Positions 34,740 to 44,242 are shown, numbered from the stretch's first letter. The stretch: DNA of 56,559 bases from CAZAKO01 sp964546145 (GCA_964546145.1 CAZJIU010000006.1:1-56559); one strand, 5' to 3'. The notes: generated by a model from the letters alone, not told the origin. A program made the numbers and translations.

Positions 34740-35409
34740 CAGCAAAATTCCGCACCCAATCAATGAATGCCAGATTGCTGTAGATTTTCTGGGTGCGATC
34801 ATCATCATTCATATCTTTATCCATTTCGTAGGCTTCTTCCAGATGCTTAGTCGCATCTGTCAATAGATATAAATTGTCTTTAAAAATGCGTTTGGTTTCC
34901 TTTATATAAACTACTTTTTCAGGACCCCGGCGCATTTTTTCGATGGTACTTAAGCGAAAAGTATAATCGGTTCGTTTTTTAAACTCTTCAATCGAATAAT
35001 AGCCGATGTTGTTCAATTGCCAGGCAGCCAGGTCTTTGCGATTAAGGTTAAGAGCTGCATGGGAAGCTTTAAGCAGAGCTGCGGTAACTGCGGCGATATC
35101 GCGACGATCACGAGTAGCTTCGGCGGAATCTCTGGCAGCATAAAATTCAGCCCACAGTTGCGAGACCGGAATCGGTTCTGCTGATTGATCTATTGATGAT
35201 GTTTGCTGTTCAGTTGATTTAGGAATTTGCTGTGCAGATTTGATATCTGGAGTTTGCTGAGGTTCCGCTCCAATCTGAATTATTAAAACAAATATCCCCA
35301 TCGTTAAAAAGAGGATAAGTAAGGCAAATTTTCCATGAAGAAAGCTGTTTACAATTAAGATATTCGCTCTTCTATGCATTGCAACATCTTGCCTGTTTTG
35401 ATTATCCAT
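34729..35409 (-). CDS. Exported or membrane-anchored protein of unknown function
   Basis: 226 residues. One hydrophobic segment (about 28-46, ALLILFLTMGIFVLII), then a low-complexity Gln/Ser/Pro linker (50-80) and a mainly helical, charged C-terminal domain (85-226) resembling tetratricopeptide-like helices (ALNLNRKDLAAWQLNNIGYY). An internal Met at residue 11 could be the start. No family recognised. Confidence 0.65.
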   Translation of the reverse strand: MDNQNRQDVAMHRRANILIVNSFLHGKFALLILFLTMGIFVLIIQIGAEPQQTPDIKSAQQIPKSTEQQTSSIDQSAEPIPVSQLWAEFYAARDSAEATRDRRDIAAVTAALLKASHAALNLNRKDLAAWQLNNIGYYSIEEFKKRTDYTFRLSTIEKMRRGPEKVVYIKETKRIFKDNLYLLTDATKHLEEAYEMDKDMNDDDRTQKIYSNLAFIDWVRNFADSK

Positions 35410-35485
35410 GGTTTTTAACTAACCGCTTTTTACTATTCAAGAGTAACTAATTTTTTGACAATTGACAAGGAAATTATTGAGTAGC

Positions 35486-36217
35486 TCAATAGCTTCGACC
35501 TTTTTTATCGATCATTGGCACAAACCGGACGGGAATTGAGTTTTTCTGAAATATTTTGTTTTGTTGTTTTTGATAAAGTACCAGGTACTGATTATTCGCA
35601 GGTCCGACGGGAATTACTAAGCGACCGCCATCTCGCAGTTGATCTATTAGAGGTTGCGGAACTGAGGTCGGAGCGCAGGTAACTAGAATCGCATCATAAG
35701 GACTATGTTCACGCCAGCCTTGATAACCATCGCCAATTAAAATCGAGATGTTAGTATAACCTAATTCCGTTAATACTTTTTGGGCGTTTTTTGCTAGAAT
35801 CTCATTAATTTCAATCGAACATACCGAGTCGCAAATTTCTGCTAAAACAGCTGCCTGGTAACCGGAACCAGTTCCAATTTCCAGGACTTTATCGGTTTTT
35901 TTCAGAGCTGCGATTTCGGTCATTAAAGCTACGATATAGGGCTGCGAAATAGTTTGTCCTTCACCGATAGGCAAGGGGTAATCATCATAAGCATATGGTT
36001 CATAATTTTTAGGCACAAAGCGGTGACGTTCGACTTTCCGCATCGCAGCGAGGACAGCTGGATCTCGAACGCCCCGCGCTTCAATCTGCCATTGGACCAT
36101 TTCCATTCGCTTCTGAACAAATTTCGGCGACTGATCCTGCGAATTGCTACAGCAGAATGCGCTTATTAACAGAAGTACAAGAAAAGCTTTTAAGAATGGT
36201 AGATTGAATCTCATCAC
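35486..36217 (-). CDS. Protein-L-isoaspartate O-methyltransferase with lipoprotein signal
   Basis: 243 residues. The PCMT core is complete: QWQIEARGVRDPAVLAAM, RFVP, the active-site strand GEGQTISQPYIVA, SAM motif VLEIGTGSGYQAAVLAE, and VPQPLIDQLRDGGRLVIPVG. PCMT repairs isoaspartyl damage using S-adenosylmethionine. Unusually, the N-terminus is a hydrophobic signal with a lipobox-like LISAFCCS (residues 17-24), pointing to export, where SAM is not normally available. Confidence 0.88.
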   Translation of the reverse strand: MMRFNLPFLKAFLVLLLISAFCCSNSQDQSPKFVQKRMEMVQWQIEARGVRDPAVLAAMRKVERHRFVPKNYEPYAYDDYPLPIGEGQTISQPYIVALMTEIAALKKTDKVLEIGTGSGYQAAVLAEICDSVCSIEINEILAKNAQKVLTELGYTNISILIGDGYQGWREHSPYDAILVTCAPTSVPQPLIDQLRDGGRLVIPVGPANNQYLVLYQKQQNKIFQKNSIPVRFVPMIDKKGRSY

Positions 36218-36329
36218 TCAGTTTACCTATGATTAAAATACAAATTGTCTGATAGAACCGCAACAGGGCATTTAAAATTATTGAGTGGATTTTTATTTAA
36301 CTGTATATTTGCTGATATTAGGAGCAGTA

Positions 36330-36905
36330 ATGATCATCTATATTCATGGATTCGGAAGTAGTGGCAAAGCCTTTAAAGCCCGTCTGTTAAGGCGGTTATA
36401 TCCTGAAATTCCTCTATATTCGCCCGATTTGCCTCATGAACCGCAGCAAGCAATCCAATTTTTAGAGGATTTTATACTAAATAAATGCGATTCAAAGCAG
36501 CTCCTGTTAATTGGCAGTAGTTTGGGAGGTTTTTTTGCTCTCCATCTCCACGTAAAATTCCATTTATTTGCGGTTTTATTAAATCCCACCGTGCGACCTA
36601 TCTCCAATTTGGAAAGTCAAATAAATAATCGCAGCAATTTCGATCCATCGGTTTCGGCTGAATGGCAGCAGAGATACCTTCCGCATTTAGCCAAATATTA
36701 CCATTCTCCTCAGGAAATTCATTACGAGAGGCTTTATGTTTATCTGAATCGCGATGACGAAATATTGAATCACCGGATTGCTGAAGAGTATTTTAAACAA
36801 AGTAACTGCACTATCAATTTATTTGACCATGGGGGACACGTATTTTTGAATTTTCCCCAAATTCTTCCTGGGATAATTTCAGTCTATGACCAGATCAACT
36901 CGTAA
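36330..36905 (+). CDS. YqiA-like alpha/beta-hydrolase (esterase)
   Basis: 191 residues. It begins MIIYIHGFGSSGKAFKA, the usual YqiA start, and has the nucleophile motif IGSSLGGFFAL and late Asp/His (LNRDDEI, DHGGHVFLNF). The ATG at 36330 has TAGGAG at proper distance; an upstream in-frame ATG at 36285 would add an unrelated hydrophobic stretch. Substrate unknown. Confidence 0.82.
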   Translation: MIIYIHGFGSSGKAFKARLLRRLYPEIPLYSPDLPHEPQQAIQFLEDFILNKCDSKQLLLIGSSLGGFFALHLHVKFHLFAVLLNPTVRPISNLESQINNRSNFDPSVSAEWQQRYLPHLAKYYHSPQEIHYERLYVYLNRDDEILNHRIAEEYFKQSNCTINLFDHGGHVFLNFPQILPGIISVYDQINS

Positions 36906-37053
36906 TTTTGTTCTTGATCGTCCTGAGTTTTTTCTGAGTGTAAATTGATAGGAAAATTAGCTGATGGACAATCAGGTTGAAAGATTGGAAGTCTTCGGTT
37001 ATATTGTTAATGCGAAAAGATAGTGGAGTAGGGGAAAGGTTAAAGTTTTACAG

Positions 37054-38376
37054 ATGATTAACAAAGATCAGCGCCGAAGATATGGAATTCTGTTTGCAAT
37101 CTTCATTTTCATTATTATTGCTGTGCTGACTTTCAATTTGATTTCTTTGAAACGGGACCGGTATCCTAAAAAATCGGTAACCAAGTTATACTTTGCCGAT
37201 AACATGTCAGAGGCACACCTAAAGATCATCAAAAAATTTAATCAAGACCACCTGGGAAATATCGAAGTTGTGCCAATTGACCTTACTTTTGAAAAATTCA
37301 CCACGAACGATCGTAAGGAGTTGATCGCCCGCTCCTTAAGAAGTCGCAGTAGTCGGATTGATATTTTTGCGGTGGATCAGATATGGATACCCCGATTTGC
37401 CAAATGGGGTGAACCACTAATGGCTTATTTTTCCGATGCCGATTTATTAGAAATCGTGCCCCAGGCTTTGAAGACCTGTTATTATCAAGACGTACTTCTC
37501 GGTATTCCCCTGTATATTGATCTCGGTGTCTTATACTATCGTCAGGATTTGATTAAAAACACCCCAGAGTCGGATGAAATTATGCGAAAACTAACACATT
37601 CGATAACCTGGGATGATTTGATTGAATATGGGCAAAAGCGATTTCCCGGACATCCTTTTTACCTTTATCAAGGTGAAAAATATGAGGGTTTAGTCTGCAA
37701 TTATCTTGAAATTTTAGAGAGTATGGGTGGCAAGTGGTCGGCTGAAAATCAATTTTCTCTGAATACCCCGACTGGACGACAAAGCGCCAGGTTTATGCTG
37801 GATTTAATAACAAAATATAAAGTAACACCACCGATAGTGAGTTCTTTCATCGAAAGAGAATCATATCTATATGCCCTGGAACAGAATGCACCATTTTTTC
37901 GGGGATGGTCAAATTTTTTAAAAGATGTGCCGGTAGGTACAGCTGATTCCATCAAAATAAAAAATCTTGGGGTGAGTTATCTGCCTCATTTTGGAGATAA
38001 TCCTCCGGTAACCATCTTTGGTGGCTGGAACTTGATGATTTCGAAGTACTCAAAGAAGAAGACCGAATCTATCGAGTTCCTGAATTATATTCTCTCTGAA
38101 GAAGCACAAAAGATTATGTTTGAGACCTCGGGCTATCTACCAATCCTGAAAAAGATCTATAACGATCAGCAAACTGTAACGAAATACCCCTATATCAAAT
38201 TTTTTGAGTCTATGATGGACTATGGAATCTATCGTCCGGCGGTGGTCAACTATACCAAGATTTCGGATATTCTGGCATTCTATTTGAACGGTATTTTAAA
38301 ACAGGATTTGTCAGTTGAGAAAGCCATGCAACTTGTAGATCAGACAATTGCCTCCGACCAAATATTTTTACGATGA
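37054..38376 (+). CDS. Membrane-anchored extracellular solute-binding protein (ABC sugar-binding type)
   Basis: 440 residues. One uncleaved-looking signal anchor (about 11-32) with flanking positive charges, then a family 1 type solute-binding fold: RSRSSRIDIFAVDQIWIPRFAKWG, PLYIDLGVLYYRQDLI, ITWDDLIEYGQK, PVTIFGGWNLMISKYSKK, and EFLNYILSEEAQKIM. No permease or ATPase gene is present nearby. A kinase gene follows after 12 bases, so this is probably a periplasmic sugar sensor feeding that kinase. Confidence 0.85.
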   Translation: MINKDQRRRYGILFAIFIFIIIAVLTFNLISLKRDRYPKKSVTKLYFADNMSEAHLKIIKKFNQDHLGNIEVVPIDLTFEKFTTNDRKELIARSLRSRSSRIDIFAVDQIWIPRFAKWGEPLMAYFSDADLLEIVPQALKTCYYQDVLLGIPLYIDLGVLYYRQDLIKNTPESDEIMRKLTHSITWDDLIEYGQKRFPGHPFYLYQGEKYEGLVCNYLEILESMGGKWSAENQFSLNTPTGRQSARFMLDLITKYKVTPPIVSSFIERESYLYALEQNAPFFRGWSNFLKDVPVGTADSIKIKNLGVSYLPHFGDNPPVTIFGGWNLMISKYSKKKTESIEFLNYILSEEAQKIMFETSGYLPILKKIYNDQQTVTKYPYIKFFESMMDYGIYRPAVVNYTKISDILAFYLNGILKQDLSVEKAMQLVDQTIASDQIFLR

Positions 38377-38388
38377 TTAGATGTAGCG

Positions 38389-39861
38389 ATGAGTTTACGA
38401 AGACGATTAAAGGATTACCGGTTTGAGATTCGGCATTTTATTATTCTTTTTATTATTTTAGCCGCCTTCCAATTTTTACTAACCTATCTGCATAATATCT
38501 CAAGTAAGAAGCTAATCGAACAAACCATGGATTTATATCGGCGCGATTCCGCGATCCGGCTTGGGAATCTGACGACCACCTCTTTAGAACTTTTAGTAGA
38601 ACAAAGTCTTTCATATCCGCTGATAACTGACGAATCGCGTCGCAGAGCAATTCAGGCGTTTGACATTATCCTGAATCAGCAGACCTTAGAGCAGAATGTT
38701 GATGAAACCTGCCTGATCTTTGATTCTGGTGAAAAGTTATTTGCAATTGATGAAGGACATAATCTTTATAATTTTATTTTTCAGCATGAAATTCCCCATA
38801 ACTCTAAAAATCTCGAATACAATTACGCGATTAACCATTATCAATCTATTATCAGAGAGATCAAGGACACTGAACAAATATATTGCACCTGGGATGAATT
38901 TCACTCTTTTCATGTCTTAATTCCCTTTGTCCCAAAGGGCGAATTCGAAGGCATTGTTTACATGAAAATTACACCAGATGTTAGTAATATTGCACAGGAA
39001 ATATCAAGTGTATATGATGAGACCGGGATCATCTTTACAGCTTTGATTTTGTTTGGGTTATTGGCAATGTTTTACATCACCTCGCAGACTATTCGCGATC
39101 GTGATTTGGCTCAAGCTGAGCTGTTCAAAGAACGAGAGCATCAGCTCAAAGCTGAAATTGCCCATCAAAAAGAAACTCTTTTTACTAAAAGAATTTATCA
39201 CGCTCATCATAAAGCCGAAAAGGTGATGGGTTTTATTCAGGACGAGATCCGTTCGCTTAATACCCGGAATATCAAGCAATTCAAATATATAGTTACTCGC
39301 TATTCGAATTTTATTTCTCGGGTAATATATGACATGAAGTGGTATGATCCTCCAATTCATGCGACCCGCAATCCGATTTTCGAGACCGACATAAATGCGG
39401 TTATCGAATTTTTGGTAAAATATCTTTTTAAAAGAGTTACTGGCGAAAATACGGCTTTTAACTTTATTCTCGAATTAGATAAGAATTTACCTAAGGTTTA
39501 TATTAATGAATATGTCATCTGGGAAATTCTGGAACCGCTAATTCAGAATAGTATTGACCATAACCTGGATCGCAATGTCACTATTACCCTTAGAACAAGA
39601 TATTATCAGGACAGAGGAATCTCGGAAGTGGCGATTTTGGATAACGGTAAGGGAATTGTTCCGGAATTACTGCAGCGAAATACGGATGGAATTAAAAGGG
39701 TTTTTCTGGAAAATACCTCAACCCGGGAAAATGCCGAAAATTCGGGATATGGCTGTTATATTGCCCATGAATTAAGCGCTAAACGCTGTGGCTGGCAGAT
39801 TGATGCGGATAATCTCCCGAGTAGAGGGTGCATAATAACATTGACAATTCCACAAAAATAA
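38389..39861 (+). CDS. Transmembrane sensor histidine kinase with unorthodox phosphoacceptor region
   Basis: 490 residues. Two helices (about 17-37 and 205-227) enclose a periplasmic domain of about 170 residues, a good docking site for the binding protein encoded upstream. The C-terminal ATPase domain is clear (EILEPLIQNSIDHNLD, LDNGKGI, GYGCYIAHEL). The dimerisation region lacks the normal H-(E/D)-L-x-x-P box and instead has RIYHAHHKAEKVMGFIQDE, whose His residues are candidates. Likely partner of the sigma54 regulator 16 bases downstream. Confidence 0.82.
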   Translation: MSLRRRLKDYRFEIRHFIILFIILAAFQFLLTYLHNISSKKLIEQTMDLYRRDSAIRLGNLTTTSLELLVEQSLSYPLITDESRRRAIQAFDIILNQQTLEQNVDETCLIFDSGEKLFAIDEGHNLYNFIFQHEIPHNSKNLEYNYAINHYQSIIREIKDTEQIYCTWDEFHSFHVLIPFVPKGEFEGIVYMKITPDVSNIAQEISSVYDETGIIFTALILFGLLAMFYITSQTIRDRDLAQAELFKEREHQLKAEIAHQKETLFTKRIYHAHHKAEKVMGFIQDEIRSLNTRNIKQFKYIVTRYSNFISRVIYDMKWYDPPIHATRNPIFETDINAVIEFLVKYLFKRVTGENTAFNFILELDKNLPKVYINEYVIWEILEPLIQNSIDHNLDRNVTITLRTRYYQDRGISEVAILDNGKGIVPELLQRNTDGIKRVFLENTSTRENAENSGYGCYIAHELSAKRCGWQIDADNLPSRGCIITLTIPQK

Positions 39862-39877
39862 CCAAGAATTAATTATA

Positions 39878-41317
39878 ATGATTAAAAATCCGATTCGAAT
39901 TTTAGTGATTGAAGACGAAGAATTTGACATTCGCCGGATCAAGAGGACTGTTGCTCCATTCTCACAAATAATCATCTCTGATGTTGTCTCCAGCGGCTCT
40001 GACGCTCTAAACCTGATATCTCGGAAGAATATCTATGATGTAATCATTATGGATTTTCAGATTGCCGGCGGAATAATGGGTGAAGAACTGATTCGGGAAA
40101 TCAAAAAAATCAATCCTTTTATCCAGATTATTGTCGTTACCAAAATGACTATTTATCAAACTGACTTTGATTTTGCCAATCGCTTAATTCAGGCTGGTGC
40201 TTTTTGGTTTTGTACCAAATATCCGGGCGATATTGACTCTTATATTTATCAACCAACCGATTTTATCCTGAGTATTGTCAATGCCTATGAGAAGAAAAAA
40301 CTCGAACTTGAACATCATAATTCAAAAAAGAAACTGGATCAGAATATCCTGGACATTTTAGCTAGGAAGAACATTATCGGGAAGTCACCCGCTATTGAAA
40401 AATTAAAGCAGCAGATTAACCAGTACGCCGAATCTAATGCCAATATAATTATTTATGGGAAATCCGGAACGGGTAAGGAGCTGGTGGCTCTGAATATTCA
40501 TTATCTAAGCAGCCGCAAATTCGAATATTTTATACCGATTAATTGTGGCAGCATTCCCGGCGAACTAATCGAGAGTGAACTGTTTGGATTTGAAAAAGGT
40601 TCTTTTACCGGCGCCCAGGAATCGCGGGCGGGACTTTTTGAACAAGCCAACGGCGGGACGGTTTTCCTGGATGAAATTTCTGAATTTCCGCTTTCAGCGC
40701 AATCGAAATTACTGCGGGTGTTACAAGAGGGGCAAATTGATAAAATCGGTCGCAAAAAAGATTATCGCGTAGATGTTCGGATTATTGCAGCTACCAATAA
40801 AGACCTCGAAAAAATGGTCACTGAAAAGCAATTTCGCGAAGACCTTTTCTATCGCTTGAATGTGCTCCAGATATACGTTCCTGATCTGGCAGAACGCAAA
40901 GAAGATATTCCGATTTTAATTGAATATTATCTGGATCTATATAGCAAGGAGATGGGCCGAATTCCGCCAGAATTCGAATCTGGTGCCATGGAAATTCTGG
41001 TGAGTTATGCCTGGCCAGGTAATATCCGGCAGCTGCAAAATGTTACTCAACGAATATTATTTCTATGCCAGAAAACCGTATCCAGAGAGGCTGTTTTTAA
41101 TGCCATCGGGATGAAAATGGATTATCGTGAAAAAACATCTCATTATGACTTTAATCCCGAAAATATTGTAGCACTTAAAGAAGTCGAAAAACAATTTAAG
41201 AAAGAGTATCTAAAGTTTGTTCGGGAACAATCCCAGACCGATGCCGAAGCCGCCCAAAAATTAGGCTTGGCGCCACCGAATTACTACCGCATTGCAAAGG
41301 AGCTCGGGCTTAAATAA
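39878..41317 (+). CDS. Sigma54-dependent response regulator (NtrC family)
   Basis: 479 residues. REC domain (1-125) with phosphoacceptor Asp59 (VIIMDFQIAGG); AAA+ domain (about 165-400) with Walker A YGKSGTGKE (193-201), sigma54-contacting loop GSFTGA (near 241), Walker B GGTVFLDEISE and arginine finger FREDLFYRLNVL; short C-terminal Fis-type helix-turn-helix (EAAQKLGLAPPNYYRIAKEL). It would activate sigma54 promoters for the glycan genes downstream; a candidate lies at 41436-41453. Confidence 0.92.
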   Translation: MIKNPIRILVIEDEEFDIRRIKRTVAPFSQIIISDVVSSGSDALNLISRKNIYDVIIMDFQIAGGIMGEELIREIKKINPFIQIIVVTKMTIYQTDFDFANRLIQAGAFWFCTKYPGDIDSYIYQPTDFILSIVNAYEKKKLELEHHNSKKKLDQNILDILARKNIIGKSPAIEKLKQQINQYAESNANIIIYGKSGTGKELVALNIHYLSSRKFEYFIPINCGSIPGELIESELFGFEKGSFTGAQESRAGLFEQANGGTVFLDEISEFPLSAQSKLLRVLQEGQIDKIGRKKDYRVDVRIIAATNKDLEKMVTEKQFREDLFYRLNVLQIYVPDLAERKEDIPILIEYYLDLYSKEMGRIPPEFESGAMEILVSYAWPGNIRQLQNVTQRILFLCQKTVSREAVFNAIGMKMDYREKTSHYDFNPENIVALKEVEKQFKKEYLKFVREQSQTDAEAAQKLGLAPPNYYRIAKELGLK

Positions 41318-41435
41318 CGGATTTCTTATTAAAAAGATAATGAGGGTATTATCAATCTAATAATATTTTGTATAACGGGTCAATTATGAGCTATTGATTG
41401 TAGTCGTGATTATCCCAAATACATATGAAAATATT

Positions 41436-41453
41436 TTGGCTTAATTATTGTTT
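41436..41453 (+). promoter_or_regulatory. Possible sigma54 promoter ahead of the CBM9 protein gene
   Basis: TTGGCTTAATTATTGTTT has GG at 41438-41439 and GT at 41450-41451 with 10 bases between, against the GG-N10-GC of sigma54 promoters. The -12 element deviates at one invariant base. Small palindromes lie upstream (GATAAT/ATTATC at 41336-41353; TCAAT/ATTGA at 41380-41397), where activator sites would be expected. Confidence 0.4.
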
Positions 41454-41567
41454 CTAACTTATCTAATGTGGATTACGAGGCTGAAAAATAAATATATCTA
41501 TTTTTGGTACTGATAGGACTTTATGGGAGAAGCCATGAGCTATCAACTAAAAACGAAGGAGGAGAAC

Positions 41568-44099
41568 ATGAAGAAACAGTTATTATTAGTTTTGGTATTG
41601 ATCTTTGCTGTAAGTTTTACTTATGGACAAAGAGTGATCAATAGTTTTGATGTAGCTTCGACCGATACAAATTACTGGACATGGAATGATCATATACAGG
41701 CGAAGCTCACAGGGCCAGGAGGACATTATGAAGTTAATGCCGGTGCTAACCCGGATTCTGGCTTTGTGATACTCAGCCATGTAGATGATCCAGTTATGAT
41801 GGGTGATGGTGCACTGCAATGTGAGTATGGTGTTCACAATACCGAATCTTGGGGAGGATATACAAAAATAGAACATTATCATCCTGACCCAAATTCTGTG
41901 TATGATTGGTCCGCTTATGACTCAATATCACTTTATTACTACAATGCTGTCCCTCAAAATTTAGCTGAAAGAGTTCAGTTCAGAGTGTGTCTACAGGATG
42001 TGAGTGACTCACCTACTGGATATGATACCTATACTAATGCAAATTGTGAATACTGGTATTCATTTCACAAAGTCCTTGATAACGCACCGGGTTGGAATGA
42101 AATAAAGATTGCATTAGACGGTATTTCGGGTAGTAATCAGGATATATCTGATATATTTCAAATGACAAATTGGGCCGGAATAGCCGGAAATCAAACACTT
42201 GATCGTGACCAGATTAAAGGATTTACTTTTGAATGGTCAATCAGCGGGAGTGGAGTTGGAGACTGTTCCAAAGGAACATTTATTTTGGATAATATGACAT
42301 TGCAAGCACCAGTTGCAGCGCCCTTTATTATTTTTAACGGTAAAACACTGCATAGCACACTATCCACGTTTACCTGGGGACAATCGACATTGGAAATCGA
42401 AGAAGGCGTAGGTTATACTCCCGGTTCAAACGCGTTAAAATGGACTCAGGGTGACGAATGGGGGACCGGCTCGACAGGTGCCGGATTTGATATTAGTCCT
42501 GGCCGTGATTTGACAGCTGCCTGGGGAGTCGACTCCTTGAAAGTAAAAATTAAAGCCGAATCGGGTACTCCGGCTATGCGGTTTCAATTTGAGGATGGTA
42601 CCGCAAAACGCGGAATGACTTTTACTCCAACGGATGATGGCGAATGGCACAGTTATGCTTTTAAACTGTCCGATTTTGTGTATATTGACGGTACCGCTAA
42701 TTTCGATTCAACCAACGTTACAGTTTTTCAGTTTATGTCTGAAGAAAATTCAGTGGTTGGGCGAGTTATCTATTTGGATGATTTGTGGACTGGTAATCCA
42801 ATCGTTGACATTGTCAATCCTTTGGAAGTTCAAGGGGTGGATGCGGCACAATATGATTATTACAATTTAGTTATCTGGCAGGATAATCTTGGCGAATCAG
42901 AGGAGATCTATAATGTCTATGCCAGTCTTGAACCAATCACGGATGTAGGTGCTGATAATGTCGAAATCATTGCTTCAGAAGTGCTGGAAGGAATTCAAAG
43001 TGCGGTTCACTATATCTATTATCCGCTGGAAGATCATGATCTGACCTATTATTATGCGGTGGTCTGTCAAGATGCTTTTGGGAATATGGGGTCTGCCGGT
43101 CTTTCCGGTGCTGTTACCAATACGGCACAGGGTATTCCAATCATTTCGCAGGATGTACCGACCGGATTTGCTGCTGATGGTGATCTTACAGAGTGGTGGA
43201 ACAGTGATATCATGCCCTGGGTATTGAAACCTGAAGTGAATAATGTCGCCTCCGGTACGGTAACGGACAGTTTGGATCTGAAAGCTACGGTATATCTGGC
43301 TATCGATGATGATAATCTCTATATGGCGGCAGATGTCATTGACGATTCCTATAATTTTGATCCCGCGGGAACCTGGTATGAGCAGGATGCCTTTGAATTC
43401 TTTATCGGATTGTACAATTCGACCGGAGGGAAACATACCTCTAATAAGAGGGGCGCAGAACCGGATTATAAAATACCGATCCATCCAAACGGTATCATAA
43501 ATGAATATGGTGGAACTACCATCTGGACACTGGATGATCCCGATTTTTACCTGGCGGATTTCAGCGGTGTGGATTGGGTGCTGGAAGCTAAAATACCACT
43601 GAATACCATGCCCGGAAACACTAGCGATGCTCGTTTTCATCCAAAACGCGGTATGCGAATCCCGATAGATCTCTATTTTCATGATAATGATGGGGGTAGT
43701 TGGCAAGGCAATCTTGCTTTTTCGCCCTATAATACCGATAATGGCTGGCAGTGGCCGACGGAATGGGCCTACACGTGGATCGGCGATACAATGGGTTACA
43801 AGAGTGCTATAGATATGCCTGAACAGAACGTGCTGAAATCCTATCGTCTGGAACAGAATTTTCCCAATCCTTTTAATCCGACAACGAATATCAGTTATAC
43901 GATTCCGCATTCGGGAAATGTGACTATCCGGGTCTTTAACATGGCTGGACAACAGATAGCAGAACTTGTCAATCAGTATCAACCAACTGGTAAATATACG
44001 ATAATCTGGAATGCTCAAGATATGCCATCGGGAATCTATTTCTATCAAATTCGATCTGGATCATTTAGTCAATCCAAAAAGATGTTATTGCTTAAATAA
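41568..44099 (+). CDS. Secreted multidomain glycan-binding protein with CBM9-type domain and sorting tail
   Basis: 843 residues. Signal peptide 1-20 (LLLVLVLIFAVSFTYGQ). Two jelly-roll, carbohydrate-binding-like domains (about 22-265 and 270-430; each ends in a D-x-W/x-L segment such as ILDNMTL and IYLDDLW), a fibronectin-like domain (about 430-535), then a CBM9-like domain (about 540-755; FAADGDLTEWWN, YLAIDDDNLYMAADVIDD, WYEQDAFEFFIGLY, DWVLEAKIPL). The tail (from about 765) is QNFPNPFNPTTNISY to IYFYQI, the secretion tag of FCB bacteria. No hydrolase domain seen. The ATG at 41568 follows GGAGGAG; an earlier in-frame ATG at 41523 would bury the signal. Probably surface-bound glucan capture. 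Confidence 0.82.
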   Translation: MKKQLLLVLVLIFAVSFTYGQRVINSFDVASTDTNYWTWNDHIQAKLTGPGGHYEVNAGANPDSGFVILSHVDDPVMMGDGALQCEYGVHNTESWGGYTKIEHYHPDPNSVYDWSAYDSISLYYYNAVPQNLAERVQFRVCLQDVSDSPTGYDTYTNANCEYWYSFHKVLDNAPGWNEIKIALDGISGSNQDISDIFQMTNWAGIAGNQTLDRDQIKGFTFEWSISGSGVGDCSKGTFILDNMTLQAPVAAPFIIFNGKTLHSTLSTFTWGQSTLEIEEGVGYTPGSNALKWTQGDEWGTGSTGAGFDISPGRDLTAAWGVDSLKVKIKAESGTPAMRFQFEDGTAKRGMTFTPTDDGEWHSYAFKLSDFVYIDGTANFDSTNVTVFQFMSEENSVVGRVIYLDDLWTGNPIVDIVNPLEVQGVDAAQYDYYNLVIWQDNLGESEEIYNVYASLEPITDVGADNVEIIASEVLEGIQSAVHYIYYPLEDHDLTYYYAVVCQDAFGNMGSAGLSGAVTNTAQGIPIISQDVPTGFAADGDLTEWWNSDIMPWVLKPEVNNVASGTVTDSLDLKATVYLAIDDDNLYMAADVIDDSYNFDPAGTWYEQDAFEFFIGLYNSTGGKHTSNKRGAEPDYKIPIHPNGIINEYGGTTIWTLDDPDFYLADFSGVDWVLEAKIPLNTMPGNTSDARFHPKRGMRIPIDLYFHDNDGGSWQGNLAFSPYNTDNGWQWPTEWAYTWIGDTMGYKSAIDMPEQNVLKSYRLEQNFPNPFNPTTNISYTIPHSGNVTIRVFNMAGQQIAELVNQYQPTGKYTIIWNAQDMPSGIYFYQIRSGSFSQSKKMLLLK

Positions 44100-44114
44100 A
44101 CTTGATTGCTATTG

Positions 44115-44166
44115 ATAGTAGGGTACAGCGAAATTACTGTGCCCTACTATATTGGTTTTTTGGGAA
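44115..44166 (+). terminator. Rho-independent terminator
   Basis: A 14-base stem, ATAGTAGGGTACAG (44115-44128) with CTGTGCCCTACTAT (44137-44150), with one G:T pair and an 8-base loop, is followed by ATTGG and TTTTTT. It separates the CBM9 gene from the receptor operon. Confidence 0.75.
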
Positions 44167-44242
44167 AATAAAATAATCCGGATCTTATTGATCATATTTT
44201 TTTTCATACTGTCATCATTAATTATGTATAAAGGGAAATTTT

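Noticed and set aside
37054..38376. Solute-binding protein as part of an ABC importer
   Set aside because: No permease or ATPase gene is nearby, the signal anchor looks uncleaved, and a sensor kinase follows within 12 bases.
41336..41353. Terminator after the sigma54 regulator
   Set aside because: GATAAT/ATTATC is only 6 pairs, AT-rich, and not followed by a T run.
42975..44048. A 357-codon open frame on the minus strand inside the CBM9 protein gene
   Set aside because: Composition is antisense-like (rich in Ile, Arg and His without a domain), and the plus strand encodes clear domains, signal peptide and ribosome binding site.
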